This document shows positions 24,304 to 33,040 of a stretch of DNA of 64,000 bases, piece after piece. The notes below the pieces were generated by a model. It worked only from the letters and a program-made list of their open reading frames with translations. It was not told the DNA's origin and made no database searches. Made by a program: the position numbers and the translations under genes. This DNA is from Blastomonas ursincola (GTDB lineage: Bacteria > Pseudomonadota > Alphaproteobacteria > Sphingomonadales > Sphingomonadaceae), in contig NZ_VDES01000003.1 of assembly GCF_013607875.1 (NCBI RefSeq), positions 537,374 to 601,373 on the forward strand, read 5' to 3'. Position 1 is the stretch's first letter; every line of letters starts with the position of its first letter.

Positions 24304-26088
24304 GTGCGAATTTCGCGGATCAAAATTATAAACTTCGCCAACTTTTCGGATCTCGACGTAGAGACCGGCGACAGCATCGTCATCGTCGGCGAGAACAAGG
24401 TCGGCAAGAGCAACTTCGTCCGCGCCCTGCAACTGATACTCGATCCCGGCCTGTCCGAGCGCGATCGCCAGCTTGGGTTTGAACATTTCTGGGACGGACT
24501 CGGGGAGGATAAGCTCGGAGAGACCGTCGAAATCTCTGTCGAACTGACCGACTTCACCGACGATCCGCGGTTGATGGCCCATCTGGGCGATTGCGTGGTG
24601 GACCCAGGTCCGCCGATGGTCGCGCGTCTGACCTACCGCTTCCAACCGAAAGCTAATCTCGGACGCGATCCGGAGAGCTTGGCCGACTACGAGTATATCA
24701 TCTTCGGTGGCGACGATCCGGAGATGTCCATCGGCTCTTCGTTGCGGCGGATGCTGCCGCTCGACGTCCAGGTCGCGCTGCGCGATGCCGAGAAGGATTT
24801 GGCGAGCTGGCGCAATTCACCGCTCAGGCCGTTAATCGAGCAGCTGGCGACCTCGCTCGATGAGGACGCGCGGGACGAAATTCAGGAGCTGGTTAGCGAA
24901 GCGCAGGCTGACCTAGTAGGCCGCGCCGAGGTGGTCGCTACGGCGCAACGGATAGGCGAGCGTCTGATTGCGATTGCCGGCGAGCAGCATGCGGTGCCAT
25001 TGACGCTTGGTCTCGCGCCCACACGGGTAGATGCACTGCTGCGCAGTTTGCGCTTGCTGATCGACAATGGCGCGCGCGGTATCGGGGACGCCAGCCTCGG
25101 CACGGCAAACCTGATCTTCCTGGCGCTGAAGAGCCTCGAACTCGACCGGCTCGTTACTGACGGCGAGCGCGATCACACATTCTTCGTGGTCGAAGAGCCT
25201 GAGGCTCATCTTCACCCGCATGTGCAACGGCTCGTCTATCGCTATTTCCTCGGCAATACGGGGGATGCCGAGGAGGATACGCCGCCGCTCACAACAATTC
25301 TGACGACGCACTCACCGCATATCGCCAGCGTTACCCCGATCCGTTCGATCGTGCTGCTGCGCCATGATGTCAGCGAGGAGACGACGATAGCGGTTTCAAC
25401 CGCGAAGGCGCCGCTTACGCAGCGAGACGAGGCGGACTTGCAGCGCTACATCGACGTCAGCCGCGGCGAGATCTTCTTCGCGCGTGGCGTGATTTTGGTG
25501 GAGGGCGATGCCGAGCGGTTCCTCATCCCCGCATTTGCGGAGGAGCTGGACATCCCGCTCGACATGTTGGGCATCACGGTGTGCTCGGTGAGCGGCACGA
25601 ACTTCACGCCCTATGTGAAGCTGTTGGGACCGCAGGGCCTCAACATCCCGCACGTCATCCTGACGGATCGCGATCCGAACGGCGCCAGGCCGCCGCTCGT
25701 CAGGCGCCGGCTGATCAATGTACTGCGGCTTGTCGAAGACGGGGTGAATTATACGCCGCTCAACGCCGACGCCGTGATCGCTCGCGCTGAGCCCTTCGGC
25801 TATTTCGTAAACAGCAACACCCTCGAGCCGGAGCTGTTCACCGGCGGGCTTGCGGAGGCGATGCAGGAGGTCATTGAAGAGGAGCTATCCATTGGCGACG
25901 AGACACGCGCAGAGCTCCAAGGATGGGTCGATGACACCGACGATCTCGACGAGGAACGCCTGATCAAGCTCATCGAGCGGATTGGAAAAGGGCGCTTCGC
26001 ACAGGCTCTCGCTCCCCATGTCAGTGACGAGACGTGCCCGGATTACATCCGGCAAGCGTTGGAGCATATCCGCGATGCCGTTTCGTAG
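24304..26088 (+). CDS. gajA: OLD-family ATPase-nuclease, GajA-like (class 2 OLD)
   Basis: The 594-aa product starts at GTG 24304 (RISRIKIINFANFSDLDV), preceded by a G-rich ribosome site. It has an ABC-type ATPase: VIVGENKVGKSNFVRAL (about 29-42), FFVVEEPEAHLHPHVQRLVY (about 291) and TTILTTHSPHIASV, followed by a Toprim nuclease with VILVEGDAERFLIPAF (about 396) and VILTDRDPNG (about 450). OLD plus a UvrD-type helicase immediately downstream is the definition of class 2 OLD and of the Gabija anti-phage system. Length is near the 578 aa of the founding GajA. All visible catalytic residues are present. It overlaps gajB by 14 nt. Confidence 0.9.
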   Translation: MRISRIKIINFANFSDLDVETGDSIVIVGENKVGKSNFVRALQLILDPGLSERDRQLGFEHFWDGLGEDKLGETVEISVELTDFTDDPRLMAHLGDCVVDPGPPMVARLTYRFQPKANLGRDPESLADYEYIIFGGDDPEMSIGSSLRRMLPLDVQVALRDAEKDLASWRNSPLRPLIEQLATSLDEDARDEIQELVSEAQADLVGRAEVVATAQRIGERLIAIAGEQHAVPLTLGLAPTRVDALLRSLRLLIDNGARGIGDASLGTANLIFLALKSLELDRLVTDGERDHTFFVVEEPEAHLHPHVQRLVYRYFLGNTGDAEEDTPPLTTILTTHSPHIASVTPIRSIVLLRHDVSEETTIAVSTAKAPLTQRDEADLQRYIDVSRGEIFFARGVILVEGDAERFLIPAFAEELDIPLDMLGITVCSVSGTNFTPYVKLLGPQGLNIPHVILTDRDPNGARPPLVRRRLINVLRLVEDGVNYTPLNADAVIARAEPFGYFVNSNTLEPELFTGGLAEAMQEVIEEELSIGDETRAELQGWVDDTDDLDEERLIKLIERIGKGRFAQALAPHVSDETCPDYIRQALEHIRDAVS

Positions 26089-27892
26089 CGTCAGTGCCGC
26101 CTATCTCGCCCAGGCCGCCGATCTCGCTGGCAATGCGGGCCAGCAGGCGGCTTACGATTCGACCGGACACTGCGTTGTCCTTGCGGGTCCGGGCAGCGGC
26201 AAGACCAAGACGTTGGTGCTCAAGCTAGCCCGGATCATGGCTGAAGACGTGCGGGCACCGCGCGGCGCCGCCTGCATCACCTATAGCCAGGAATGCGCAC
26301 GCGAGCTGACGCGACGCTTGGAACGGTTGGGGCTGCGTGAAGCGCCTAACCTATTCATCGGCACGGTTCACGGCTTCTGCTTGAGGCATCTCCTCATGCC
26401 TTATGCCCGTCTCGCTAATCTGCCTGTGCCGTTCCCTCTCGCCGTCGCGACGCAGCGGCAGAGCGATCAGGCGATGAAGCGGGTGGGCGATCGGCTCTTT
26501 GGCGTCGGGCATCCCAACAAGCCGATGGATCTCGGACGCCATCGGCGGTCGATCCTCGACCGCGCCTCGATTGCTTGGACCAGCGAAGGGGAACTGGCCG
26601 GATGGGCGGAAGAATATGAGGCCGAGTTGCGTGGAATGGGCCTGATTGACTTCGATGACCTCGTAATCTTCGGGCAACGGCTGGTGTCGGAGCATGACTG
26701 GGTGCTCCCATTGCTGCAGGCGAAGTTCCCGATCCTGGCGGTCGATGAATATCAGGATCTCGGGGTGGCGCTGCACCGCATCGTCAAGCGCGTGGCCTTC
26801 GATGGCGGCGTCCGGCTCTTTGCCGTGGGAGACTCCGACCAATCGATCTACGGCTTCACCGGCGCTGACGGCGCGCTGTTGCAGGAGCTGGCCGAACGGG
26901 ATGACGTGGAGCGCGTCCAGCTCCAACTCAACTATCGCTCGGCCTCCCGTATCGTCAGCGCCTCTGAACTGGCGCTAGGGGAGGTGCGTGGCTACGTCTC
27001 GAACGATCCGGATCGTGAAGCGGTGATAGCGTTCGTCGAGTGTGGCGATGGCCTTGAAGGTCAGGCGGCGCACGCTGTGGCCGAGATAATCCCCGCGGCG
27101 CTGGCCGCCAAGCCAGGCCGGACGTTGGGTGACATCGCGATCCTATACCGGGATTACCGCGCCGGCGACATCGTTGCCGAGGCCGTGGCCGCTGCGGGGC
27201 TCGACTTCATCCGCGTCGATACGGCAGCGCCGTATCGCAAGGTGGCGCTGACAAGCTGGATCGAGGACTGCGCGGCCTGGTGCGCTGATGGCTGGCGTGA
27301 GGGCCGGCCACAGTTGCGCGGATTGCTCGATCGGTGGCTAGGCTTTCACCGCACCCGCCTCGCTGAGGCCGAAGCCCGCGGCGAGGCTCAACGGCTGACC
27401 CGACTCCTTTGGTCGCTCCGGACGGACGAAGGGTTGGCGCGGGACTTGGTCGGCGCGCTGAGGGCCGGAATGCTGGATGCGCTGATGGCGGCAGAGCCAA
27501 GCCTCGCCGACCAGCGCGAACAGGTGGTGCGCATGTCGACGGCGCTCGCAGTTGGCGGGCCGCTCGCCGACCTGGACGTGGCCAGCCTCGGTGGACGTGA
27601 CGGGTCGCCTCTCCACCTCAACCTGTTGACGCTGCACTCCGCAAAGGGCTGCGAATATGACGTCGTGATCATGGTAGGGCTCGATCTGGGCGGTTTGCCG
27701 TGGCGCAACGAGCTGCCGGCGGCGCGACGCGAAAGCCGCCGCCTGTTCTATGTTGGCCTAACGCGGGCCCGCGACGAGATCCACATGCTGTATTCCGGTT
27801 ACGTCGACACCGGCCGCGGGCGAATGCATTGGGGGCGCTCGCCGTTCTTGAACGAGCTGGAAGCGCGAATGGAGGAGGCCGAGGGCGAGTAA
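26075..27892 (+). CDS. gajB: UvrD-type SF1 helicase, GajB-like
   Basis: The 605-aa protein carries all SF1A motifs: VVLAGPGSGKTKTLVLKLAR (I), FIGTVHGFCLRHLL (Ib), ILAVDEYQDLG (II), FAVGDSDQSIYGFTGADG (III), QLNYRSASRI (IV), LHSAKGCEYDVVIMVGLD (V) and LFYVGLTRARDEIHMLY (VI). The start at 26075 sits inside the gajA end (14-nt overlap), so translation is coupled. It is about 110 aa longer than the founding GajB (494 aa), with the extra length mainly in the 2B-like region. In Gabija the helicase assembles with a GajA tetramer and is needed for defence. Confidence 0.9.
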   Translation: MPFRSVSAAYLAQAADLAGNAGQQAAYDSTGHCVVLAGPGSGKTKTLVLKLARIMAEDVRAPRGAACITYSQECARELTRRLERLGLREAPNLFIGTVHGFCLRHLLMPYARLANLPVPFPLAVATQRQSDQAMKRVGDRLFGVGHPNKPMDLGRHRRSILDRASIAWTSEGELAGWAEEYEAELRGMGLIDFDDLVIFGQRLVSEHDWVLPLLQAKFPILAVDEYQDLGVALHRIVKRVAFDGGVRLFAVGDSDQSIYGFTGADGALLQELAERDDVERVQLQLNYRSASRIVSASELALGEVRGYVSNDPDREAVIAFVECGDGLEGQAAHAVAEIIPAALAAKPGRTLGDIAILYRDYRAGDIVAEAVAAAGLDFIRVDTAAPYRKVALTSWIEDCAAWCADGWREGRPQLRGLLDRWLGFHRTRLAEAEARGEAQRLTRLLWSLRTDEGLARDLVGALRAGMLDALMAAEPSLADQREQVVRMSTALAVGGPLADLDVASLGGRDGSPLHLNLLTLHSAKGCEYDVVIMVGLDLGGLPWRNELPAARRESRRLFYVGLTRARDEIHMLYSGYVDTGRGRMHWGRSPFLNELEARMEEAEGE

Positions 27893-27895
27893 TCT

Positions 27896-28810
27896 ATGCT
27901 GTCATTCCGTGAAGCCCAGGCTGTCGAAGACCTGGCCGATCTCTTCTACGATTTCCTTCCCGGCAGTGGGAACAGCCGTACGGCGTTCCCGCTTGCGGCC
28001 GCCCAAGCTGGTGTCGGCGAGCTATGGATGCCGGGGAGCAAGCGGCCGGCGATCGTCCAGCTCTTGACCGCCACTCTCGAACAGCGCCGATCGCTTTTCA
28101 CGAAGCTGATCGTAGCGATCGTTCGCCAGGCGATGACGTACCGACGCGGCAAGGGCAATCCTCTGAGCCGCGCCGAAATTGACCGGCTGAACACTCTCCT
28201 TCCGGGCGTGCAATTCAAAATTCCCGAGTTGCTTGATCCCGGGTTTCTCAGCAGCTTTGGGCAGCCAAAGACGGAGGAGCCTTCTCCACAAGGGGCGGCG
28301 ATACTGAGCGAGGCGAAGGCGCAGGAACTTGCGGCGCTTTTGATCGAGATCACTAAGCTTGACCCGCAGACCCGGGGTCTCCGGTTTGAGGGTTTCCTCA
28401 ACGAGTTGTTCGCCGGGTTCGGGCTTGCGCCGCGCGGCGCGTTTCGGATCGTCGGAGAGCAGGTTGATGGAAGCTTCAGACTCCAGGGTCACACCTATCT
28501 GGTCGAAGCCAAGTGGCACGGGCCGCAGATTGGCTTTGCCGATCTGATGACCTTCTCCGGGAAGGTCTCGGGCAAGGCGGCTTGGTCGCGCGGGCTGTTT
28601 GTCAGTAATTCCGGATTTACGGCCGAAGGGCTTGAAGCGTTTTCGCGAGGGCGGCAAACCAATCTCATCTGCGCTGATGGACTCGATCTGTATGAAGTGC
28701 TGTCGCGCAAGGTTTCGTTGATCGACGTGCTGGAAGAAAAGTCGCGTCGCGCTGCCGAAACAAATCGCGCCTTCGTTGCCGTACGCGATCTCAATCTGCG
28801 AGGCGGCTGA
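27896..28810 (+). CDS. PD-(D/E)xK restriction-endonuclease-like protein, third gene behind Gabija
   Basis: The 304-aa protein has a helical N-terminal domain ([34 protein letters not shown]) and a C-terminal nuclease core: [40 protein letters not shown]-type strand and [16 protein letters not shown], with QVDG...EAKW as the PD-(D/E)xK residues (about 188-206), then [13 protein letters not shown]. Its ATG follows the gajB stop by 3 nt, so it belongs to the operon. Standard Gabija is two genes; this partner is not part of the described system. It could be an added effector or an independent restriction enzyme. Confidence 0.85.
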   Translation: MLSFREAQAVEDLADLFYDFLPGSGNSRTAFPLAAAQAGVGELWMPGSKRPAIVQLLTATLEQRRSLFTKLIVAIVRQAMTYRRGKGNPLSRAEIDRLNTLLPGVQFKIPELLDPGFLSSFGQPKTEEPSPQGAAILSEAKAQELAALLIEITKLDPQTRGLRFEGFLNELFAGFGLAPRGAFRIVGEQVDGSFRLQGHTYLVEAKWHGPQIGFADLMTFSGKVSGKAAWSRGLFVSNSGFTAEGLEAFSRGRQTNLICADGLDLYEVLSRKVSLIDVLEEKSRRAAETNRAFVAVRDLNLRGG

Positions 28811-29102
28811 ACGGTGGCAGCTCGACGATGACGGTATAGATAGGAGAAGGAGAATTCACGTCGGTCGTAGCGTAGCGTGGAAACGGCGATGTGGGTATGA
28901 ATGCCCTTCAAGTGACCGTTTCGGCCGACGTTGGCGATAGATGGCGGAAGGTCATTTTCCGATATCGAACCCAAAAAACCAATGTTTTCAGCAGCACCAT
29001 TTTCTGACGGTGTGGCTGACGGTATCTCGTCCCAAGAAAAATATTTTGTGTAGTAAAATCAGCGCGTTATGATGCTAGGAAATAATGGAGTGGGAATGAG
29101 CC
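28811..29102. other. Gene-free stretch at the probable island/chromosome boundary
   Basis: 292 nt without a gene. The right half is AT-rich (around 29000-29090) compared with both sides. Left of it are defence genes, right of it core-type genes, so the element end may lie here. No tRNA, integrase or clear att repeat is visible; the left end is outside the window so a direct repeat cannot be tested. Confidence 0.45.
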
Positions 29103-29861
29103 TCAGCGCAGCCGCTTGACGAAAAGCCCACCATTTTCGCGCCTTTCGGTGACGAACTGAGGCGAGGCTTCGAACATGTCGAGCAGTCGCGCAAAGCCGT
29201 GGTTTCGGACGTCGAAGCTGGACCGATTGCCCGCCAGCTTGCCCACCTCGCTGAGCGAGGCGAAGCCGCGCTCGTCGCGCTTGCTCGCCTGATAGGCATC
29301 GATCAGCAGCTTGATCACCTCATCATCGATGGCGCTGCCACCTGCGGAAGGCTTCGGCTCGTGTTTCGGCGCGGCCTTGGATGACGTAGCGATTTCCGCT
29401 TTCTTTTCGGCGCTCTGGACCTTGATCAGCGCGCCCACATCGATGAAGCGGGTGCATGCCTGCTTGAACGCCTCGGGCGTCTTTTCACCGCCAAAGCCAT
29501 AGACCGGCAGCCCGTCCTGTCGGATTCGCTGTGCCAGCGGCATGAAGTCGCTGTCCGAACTCATGATGCCGAAGCCGTCGACCCGGCCCCGGAACAGCAG
29601 GTCCATCGCATCGATGGTCATCTTCATGTCGGTGGCGTTCTTGCCCTTGGTCAGGTCGAACTGCTGCTGTGGCTCGATGCCGAACTTGTGGACGATATCC
29701 GCCCAGCCTTTCAGCGCGGGCTTGCGCCAATTCGCATAGGCGCGGCGGATGTTCACCGTACCCAGCTCGGCCAGCACGGTCAGCACCGGGTCGATGCCGG
29801 CCGGGCTTGCATTGTCGGCATCGATCAGCAGGGCGATATTGGGGGGTGTTTCTTTTGCCAT
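29103..29861 (-). CDS. NYN-domain RNase-like protein with OST-HTH/LOTUS domain
   Basis: The 252-aa protein begins with an NYN (PIN-like) domain: ALLIDADNASPAGIDPV, KNATDMKMTIDAMDLLF and IMSSDSDFMPLAQRIRQDG carry the conserved aspartates. After an alanine- and lysine-rich linker (about 150-175) a C-terminal OST-HTH/LOTUS-type domain follows (DEVIKLLIDAYQASKRDERG, SFDVRNHGFARLLDMF). This is the LabA/DUF88-like arrangement, common in alphaproteobacterial chromosomes and thought to act on RNA. It is a single gene on the minus strand at the start of the core region. Confidence 0.88.
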   Translation of the reverse strand: MAKETPPNIALLIDADNASPAGIDPVLTVLAELGTVNIRRAYANWRKPALKGWADIVHKFGIEPQQQFDLTKGKNATDMKMTIDAMDLLFRGRVDGFGIMSSDSDFMPLAQRIRQDGLPVYGFGGEKTPEAFKQACTRFIDVGALIKVQSAEKKAEIATSSKAAPKHEPKPSAGGSAIDDEVIKLLIDAYQASKRDERGFASLSEVGKLAGNRSSFDVRNHGFARLLDMFEASPQFVTERRENGGLFVKRLR

Positions 29862-29899
29862 GGCAGACGGTGGCCGCTGCCGCGCTCAAATGCAACGGG

Positions 29900-30520
29900 T
29901 CATGGAACCAGCCATTGGCCGTACCAGCTGCCATCCGGTTGCAGGCGGAAGATCGCGCGGCGGTGGCCTGTATGCGCGAGGTGGAGGAACTCGATCGTTT
30001 CGATCCTCGCCAGCAGCACCGCGAAATTGGCGCGGCCGGGGGCGACTTCGGCGTCGTTCTCGGGCTTGCGGCCTTCTATGTCGGCGGGCAGGCCCGATAC
30101 CGGGATATCCGAAAGCGTGCCCGGCGCAGGATCGGCGAGATAGCAGCGGCGGGCGAACAGCGTCGCGTCGTTCCAGGCCTTGTCCGCCGTTTCGCCGTCC
30201 GTCTCGATCCGGCCCGTGCCAGAGAGGCGGAACTGGCGCTTGGCAGCAGGATCGTAGGCGAGCACCGAGATCGGCGCGCCATCGCCAAGCTCATCGACCT
30301 TGGCGGCTCTGGAGTCGGTGTGGAAACGCAGCGTAGCCGTCGCCGGGTCGAACGCGCGCAGCACCATCACGCGCTGGCTGGGCGTGCCATCGCCGCGGAC
30401 GGTGCCGATCACCGGCGTGTGCATCGCGCTGCGGCGATCCTTGCTCGCGCGCCCGAGACGGCGGAAGATGTCGGCGCGCACCTCGTCCAGATCATCGATC
30501 ACCTCATCCAGCGGATTCAT
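29900..30520 (-). CDS. Pyridoxamine 5'-phosphate oxidase-family flavoprotein
   Basis: The 206-aa protein has the FMN-binding split-barrel pattern: [36 protein letters not shown] (phosphate-binding R.K), [20 protein letters not shown], and C-terminal [20 protein letters not shown]. The short RRAIF ending resembles PNPOx-like Zn-free enzymes related to PdxH, but the sequence is not a standard PdxH. It may oxidise pyridoxamine phosphate or act as a general FMN reductase; the substrate cannot be told from sequence. It is divergent from lipA with 94 nt between them. Confidence 0.8.
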   Translation of the reverse strand: MNPLDEVIDDLDEVRADIFRRLGRASKDRRSAMHTPVIGTVRGDGTPSQRVMVLRAFDPATATLRFHTDSRAAKVDELGDGAPISVLAYDPAAKRQFRLSGTGRIETDGETADKAWNDATLFARRCYLADPAPGTLSDIPVSGLPADIEGRKPENDAEVAPGRANFAVLLARIETIEFLHLAHTGHRRAIFRLQPDGSWYGQWLVP

Positions 30521-30614
30521 CGCGGCACCCCTTTTTCTTGCGAGAAGCCGATCTAGTCTGTGCCCAAGCTTTTACCAGTGGAAGTGCGCTTGCCCCTGCG
30601 CTAAAGCGCGCAGC

Positions 30615-31556
30615 ATGAACGAGATCACGCCCATCGAGACGCCCGAAGGCCGACCGGCCCGTGTCCGCAAGCCCGACTGGATCCGGGTGAAAGCCCCGAC
30701 CAGCAAGGGGTTCAACGAGACGCGCAAGCTGATGCGCGACCTCAATCTCAACACCGTGTGCGAAGAGGCGGCCTGCCCGAATATCGGCGAGTGCTGGACC
30801 AAGAAGCACGCAACGGTGATGATCCTGGGCGATGTCTGCACGCGGGCCTGCGCGTTTTGCAACGTCAAGACGGGCATGCCGCGCAAGGTCGATACCAGCG
30901 AACCGCAGCATGTCGCCGATGCGGCGGCTGCGATGGGGCTCGAGCATATCGTCATCACCTCGGTCGATCGCGACGACCTGGCCGATGGCGGCGCGAGCCA
31001 GTTCGTCAAGGTGATCGAGGCGCTGCGCCGGACGACGCCGAGCACAACGATCGAGATCCTCACCCCCGATTTCCGCAACAAGCACGAGGCGGCGGTCGAA
31101 GCGATCGTCGCGGCGCGGCCCGATGTGTACAACCACAATCTGGAAACCGTGCCCCGGCTATATCCCACCATCCGTCCCGGTGCGCGCTATTATGCCTCGC
31201 TGCGCCTGCTCGAGATGGTCAAGCGGCTCGACCCGTCGATCTTCACCAAGTCCGGCATCATGCTGGGCCTGGGCGAGGAACGGCTCGAAGTGCACCAGGT
31301 GATGGACGACATGCGCTCGGCCGATGTCGATTTCCTCACCATGGGCCAGTATCTGCAGCCGACGCCGCGCCATGCCAAGGTGATCGATTTCGTCACGCCC
31401 AAGGCGTTCGATGCCTATGCCGCGATCGCGCGCGCCAAGGGCTTCCTGCAGGTCGCATCGAGCCCGCTCACCCGCTCCAGCTACCATGCCGGCGAGGATT
31501 TCGCAGAGATGCGCGCTGCGCGAGAGGCGAAGTTGGCCAAGCAGGCGGCGCGCTGA
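30615..31556 (+). CDS. lipA: Lipoyl synthase
   Basis: The 313-aa radical SAM protein carries both iron-sulfur sites: the auxiliary [13 protein letters not shown] cluster motif and the SAM-cluster [13 protein letters not shown] (CxxxCxxC), plus [10 protein letters not shown] and the C-terminal RSSYHA that donates the serine ligand. It inserts two sulfurs into octanoyl groups on lipoate-dependent enzymes. Start at ATG 30615 gives the normal family N-terminus ([20 protein letters not shown]); longer in-frame extensions are not protein-like. It is followed by ratA after 7 nt, a usual alphaproteobacterial pairing. Confidence 0.98.
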   Translation: MNEITPIETPEGRPARVRKPDWIRVKAPTSKGFNETRKLMRDLNLNTVCEEAACPNIGECWTKKHATVMILGDVCTRACAFCNVKTGMPRKVDTSEPQHVADAAAAMGLEHIVITSVDRDDLADGGASQFVKVIEALRRTTPSTTIEILTPDFRNKHEAAVEAIVAARPDVYNHNLETVPRLYPTIRPGARYYASLRLLEMVKRLDPSIFTKSGIMLGLGEERLEVHQVMDDMRSADVDFLTMGQYLQPTPRHAKVIDFVTPKAFDAYAAIARAKGFLQVASSPLTRSSYHAGEDFAEMRAAREAKLAKQAAR

Positions 31557-31563
31557 GGCGATC

Positions 31564-32028
31564 ATGCCCTCGCACCGCGAAACCCGTCATCTGCCCTTCC
31601 GGCCCGACCAGATGTACGATCTGGTCGCGGATGTGGCGCGCTATGCCGAGTTTCTGCCCTGGGTGATCGCGACCCGCGTCAAGTCGGACAGTCCGCACGA
31701 GATGGTCGCGGACATGGTCGTCGGCTTCAAGCAGCTGCGTGAGAAGTTCACCTCGCGCGTGCGCAAGGTGCCGGGTGAGAAGATCGAGGTCGAATATCTC
31801 GACGGGCCGCTCAAGAATCTCGAGAATGTCTGGCAGTTCGCCAGCGACGGGCAGGGCGGCTGCACCGTCGATTTCTATGTCTCGTTCAACTTCAAGAACC
31901 GGTTGTTCGAATCGCTCGCCGGGCAGTATTTCGACCGCGCCTTCCGCAAAATGGTGAGCGCGTTCGAGACGCGAGCGGCCGAGCTTTACGGCAGCAGCAG
32001 TTCCAGCGCGACCATAGCCGCCTCCTGA
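31564..32028 (+). CDS. ratA: RatA/Coq10-like START-domain protein
   Basis: The 154-aa protein shows the SRPBCC/polyketide cyclase-like fold: HLPFRPDQMYDLVADVARYAEFLPW, a DMVVGFKQLREKFTSRV strand pair, YLDGPLKNLENVWQF and FYVSFNFKNRLFESLAG. In E. coli RatA is described as inhibiting ribosomal subunit joining; in mitochondria the homologue Coq10 binds coenzyme Q. Which role applies here is open. It follows lipA by 7 nt and its last 43 nt overlap the 3' end of the convergent cinA gene. Confidence 0.92.
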   Translation: MPSHRETRHLPFRPDQMYDLVADVARYAEFLPWVIATRVKSDSPHEMVADMVVGFKQLREKFTSRVRKVPGEKIEVEYLDGPLKNLENVWQFASDGQGGCTVDFYVSFNFKNRLFESLAGQYFDRAFRKMVSAFETRAAELYGSSSSSATIAAS

Positions 32029-32489
32029 CGGATTTCGGAGCGGCTGAGCGAGGGATCGAAATTCTTCTGCTCGGCGCTGATGTCATTCTCGTTCTGGCCG
32101 CGCAGCGCGCAGGCGAAGACCACCGTTCCCACCGGTTTGCTCTCCGACCCGCCGCCGGGACCTGCAATGCCGGTGATCGCGACCGCGACATCGGCATCCG
32201 AATGCTTCAGCGCGCCGCGCGCCATGCCCCAGGCGACCGCGACCGAGACCGCACCGAACGTGTCGATCAGTTCGGCGCTGACGCCCAGCGACTCGATCTT
32301 GGCCTCGTTCGAATAGGTGACGAAGCCGCGCTCGAGCACTTCCGAGCTGCCGGGAATTTCGGTCATCGCTGCGCAGACCAGCCCGCCGGTGCAGCTTTCG
32401 GCGAGCACGACCTTGCGGCCCGCAGCGGCGTTTTCGGCGACGACGCGCGCGGCGAGCTCGGTGAGCGAGGGCGGGAACAGGCCGGTCAC
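31986..32489 (-). CDS. cinA: CinA C-terminal-domain nicotinamide-nucleotide amidase
   Basis: The 167-aa protein is the stand-alone CinA_C (PncC) type: VVLAESCTGGLVCAAMTEIP, GGFVTYSNEAKI-like GFVTYSNEAKIESLGV, AVAITGIAGPGGGSESKPVG and a C-terminal helix ending in VALELLLP. It deamidates nicotinamide mononucleotide to recycle the pyridine ring for NAD. The start is GTG 32489, overlapping the upstream gene's TGA by 4 nt. No N-terminal MoaB-like CinA domain is present. Its end overlaps ratA convergently by 43 nt. Confidence 0.93.
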   Translation of the reverse strand: MTGLFPPSLTELAARVVAENAAAGRKVVLAESCTGGLVCAAMTEIPGSSEVLERGFVTYSNEAKIESLGVSAELIDTFGAVSVAVAWGMARGALKHSDADVAVAITGIAGPGGGSESKPVGTVVFACALRGQNENDISAEQKNFDPSLSRSEIRQEAAMVALELLLP

Positions 32490-33040
32490 TGTTTCGGACC
32501 TTCGCAGATCGTGAAGGGGTTGGACTTGGCCTGACCGGGCTTCTTGTCGTTCTCCCCCAGCTTCAGGAAGGCGACGAGGAGCTTGCCGACATTTTCCGGC
32601 GGGAGCGGTTCGAGCGCCGAATAGAATTCGTCGATCGTGCCGCAATCCTCGGGCTTGATCTCCTGCTCGACCAGCGCGCTGATCGTCGCCAGCAACAGCG
32701 GCCGCACGACATCGGGGCTGGTGCCCTCGGGCAGCGGCAGTTCGAAGGCCGAGAGGAAGGCACGCCCCGCCTGCGGCCAAGCCCGGTCGGCAGCGGGCCG
32801 ATAGACCTGCGTGATCCGGGTCGACGCACTGCGGAGCGCCGATCGCGCGGGCAGGTGCGGCGCGCAGGCCTTCTGCGCGCTGGTGAGTGCGTCCGGTAGT
32901 GCGCTGATCGCCACCGATTGGGCTTCGGCAGGGGTCAGGCACTTAGCCGCCTGCGCGGCATGCGCCGTTTGGCTGGCAAGTGTGCCGACGACCGCAAGCG
33001 CGGTCAGACTGGGCATCATGCGGCGAAGCAAGCGGGTCAT
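32486..33040 (-). CDS. Small exported hypothetical protein
   Basis: The 184-aa product has a Sec signal peptide ([20 protein letters not shown] through AHA-AQ, cleavage about residue 29), then a helical mature part with two cysteines likely paired (KCLTPAEAQ, KACAPHLPAR) and a C-terminal cysteine in TICEGPKQ. It starts with a 4-nt overlap to the ispDF stop and ends with a 4-nt overlap to cinA, so the three are co-translated. I know no function; similar small secreted proteins sit at this spot in related genomes. Confidence 0.75.
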   Translation of the reverse strand: MTRLLRRMMPSLTALAVVGTLASQTAHAAQAAKCLTPAEAQSVAISALPDALTSAQKACAPHLPARSALRSASTRITQVYRPAADRAWPQAGRAFLSAFELPLPEGTSPDVVRPLLLATISALVEQEIKPEDCGTIDEFYSALEPLPPENVGKLLVAFLKLGENDKKPGQAKSNPFTICEGPKQ

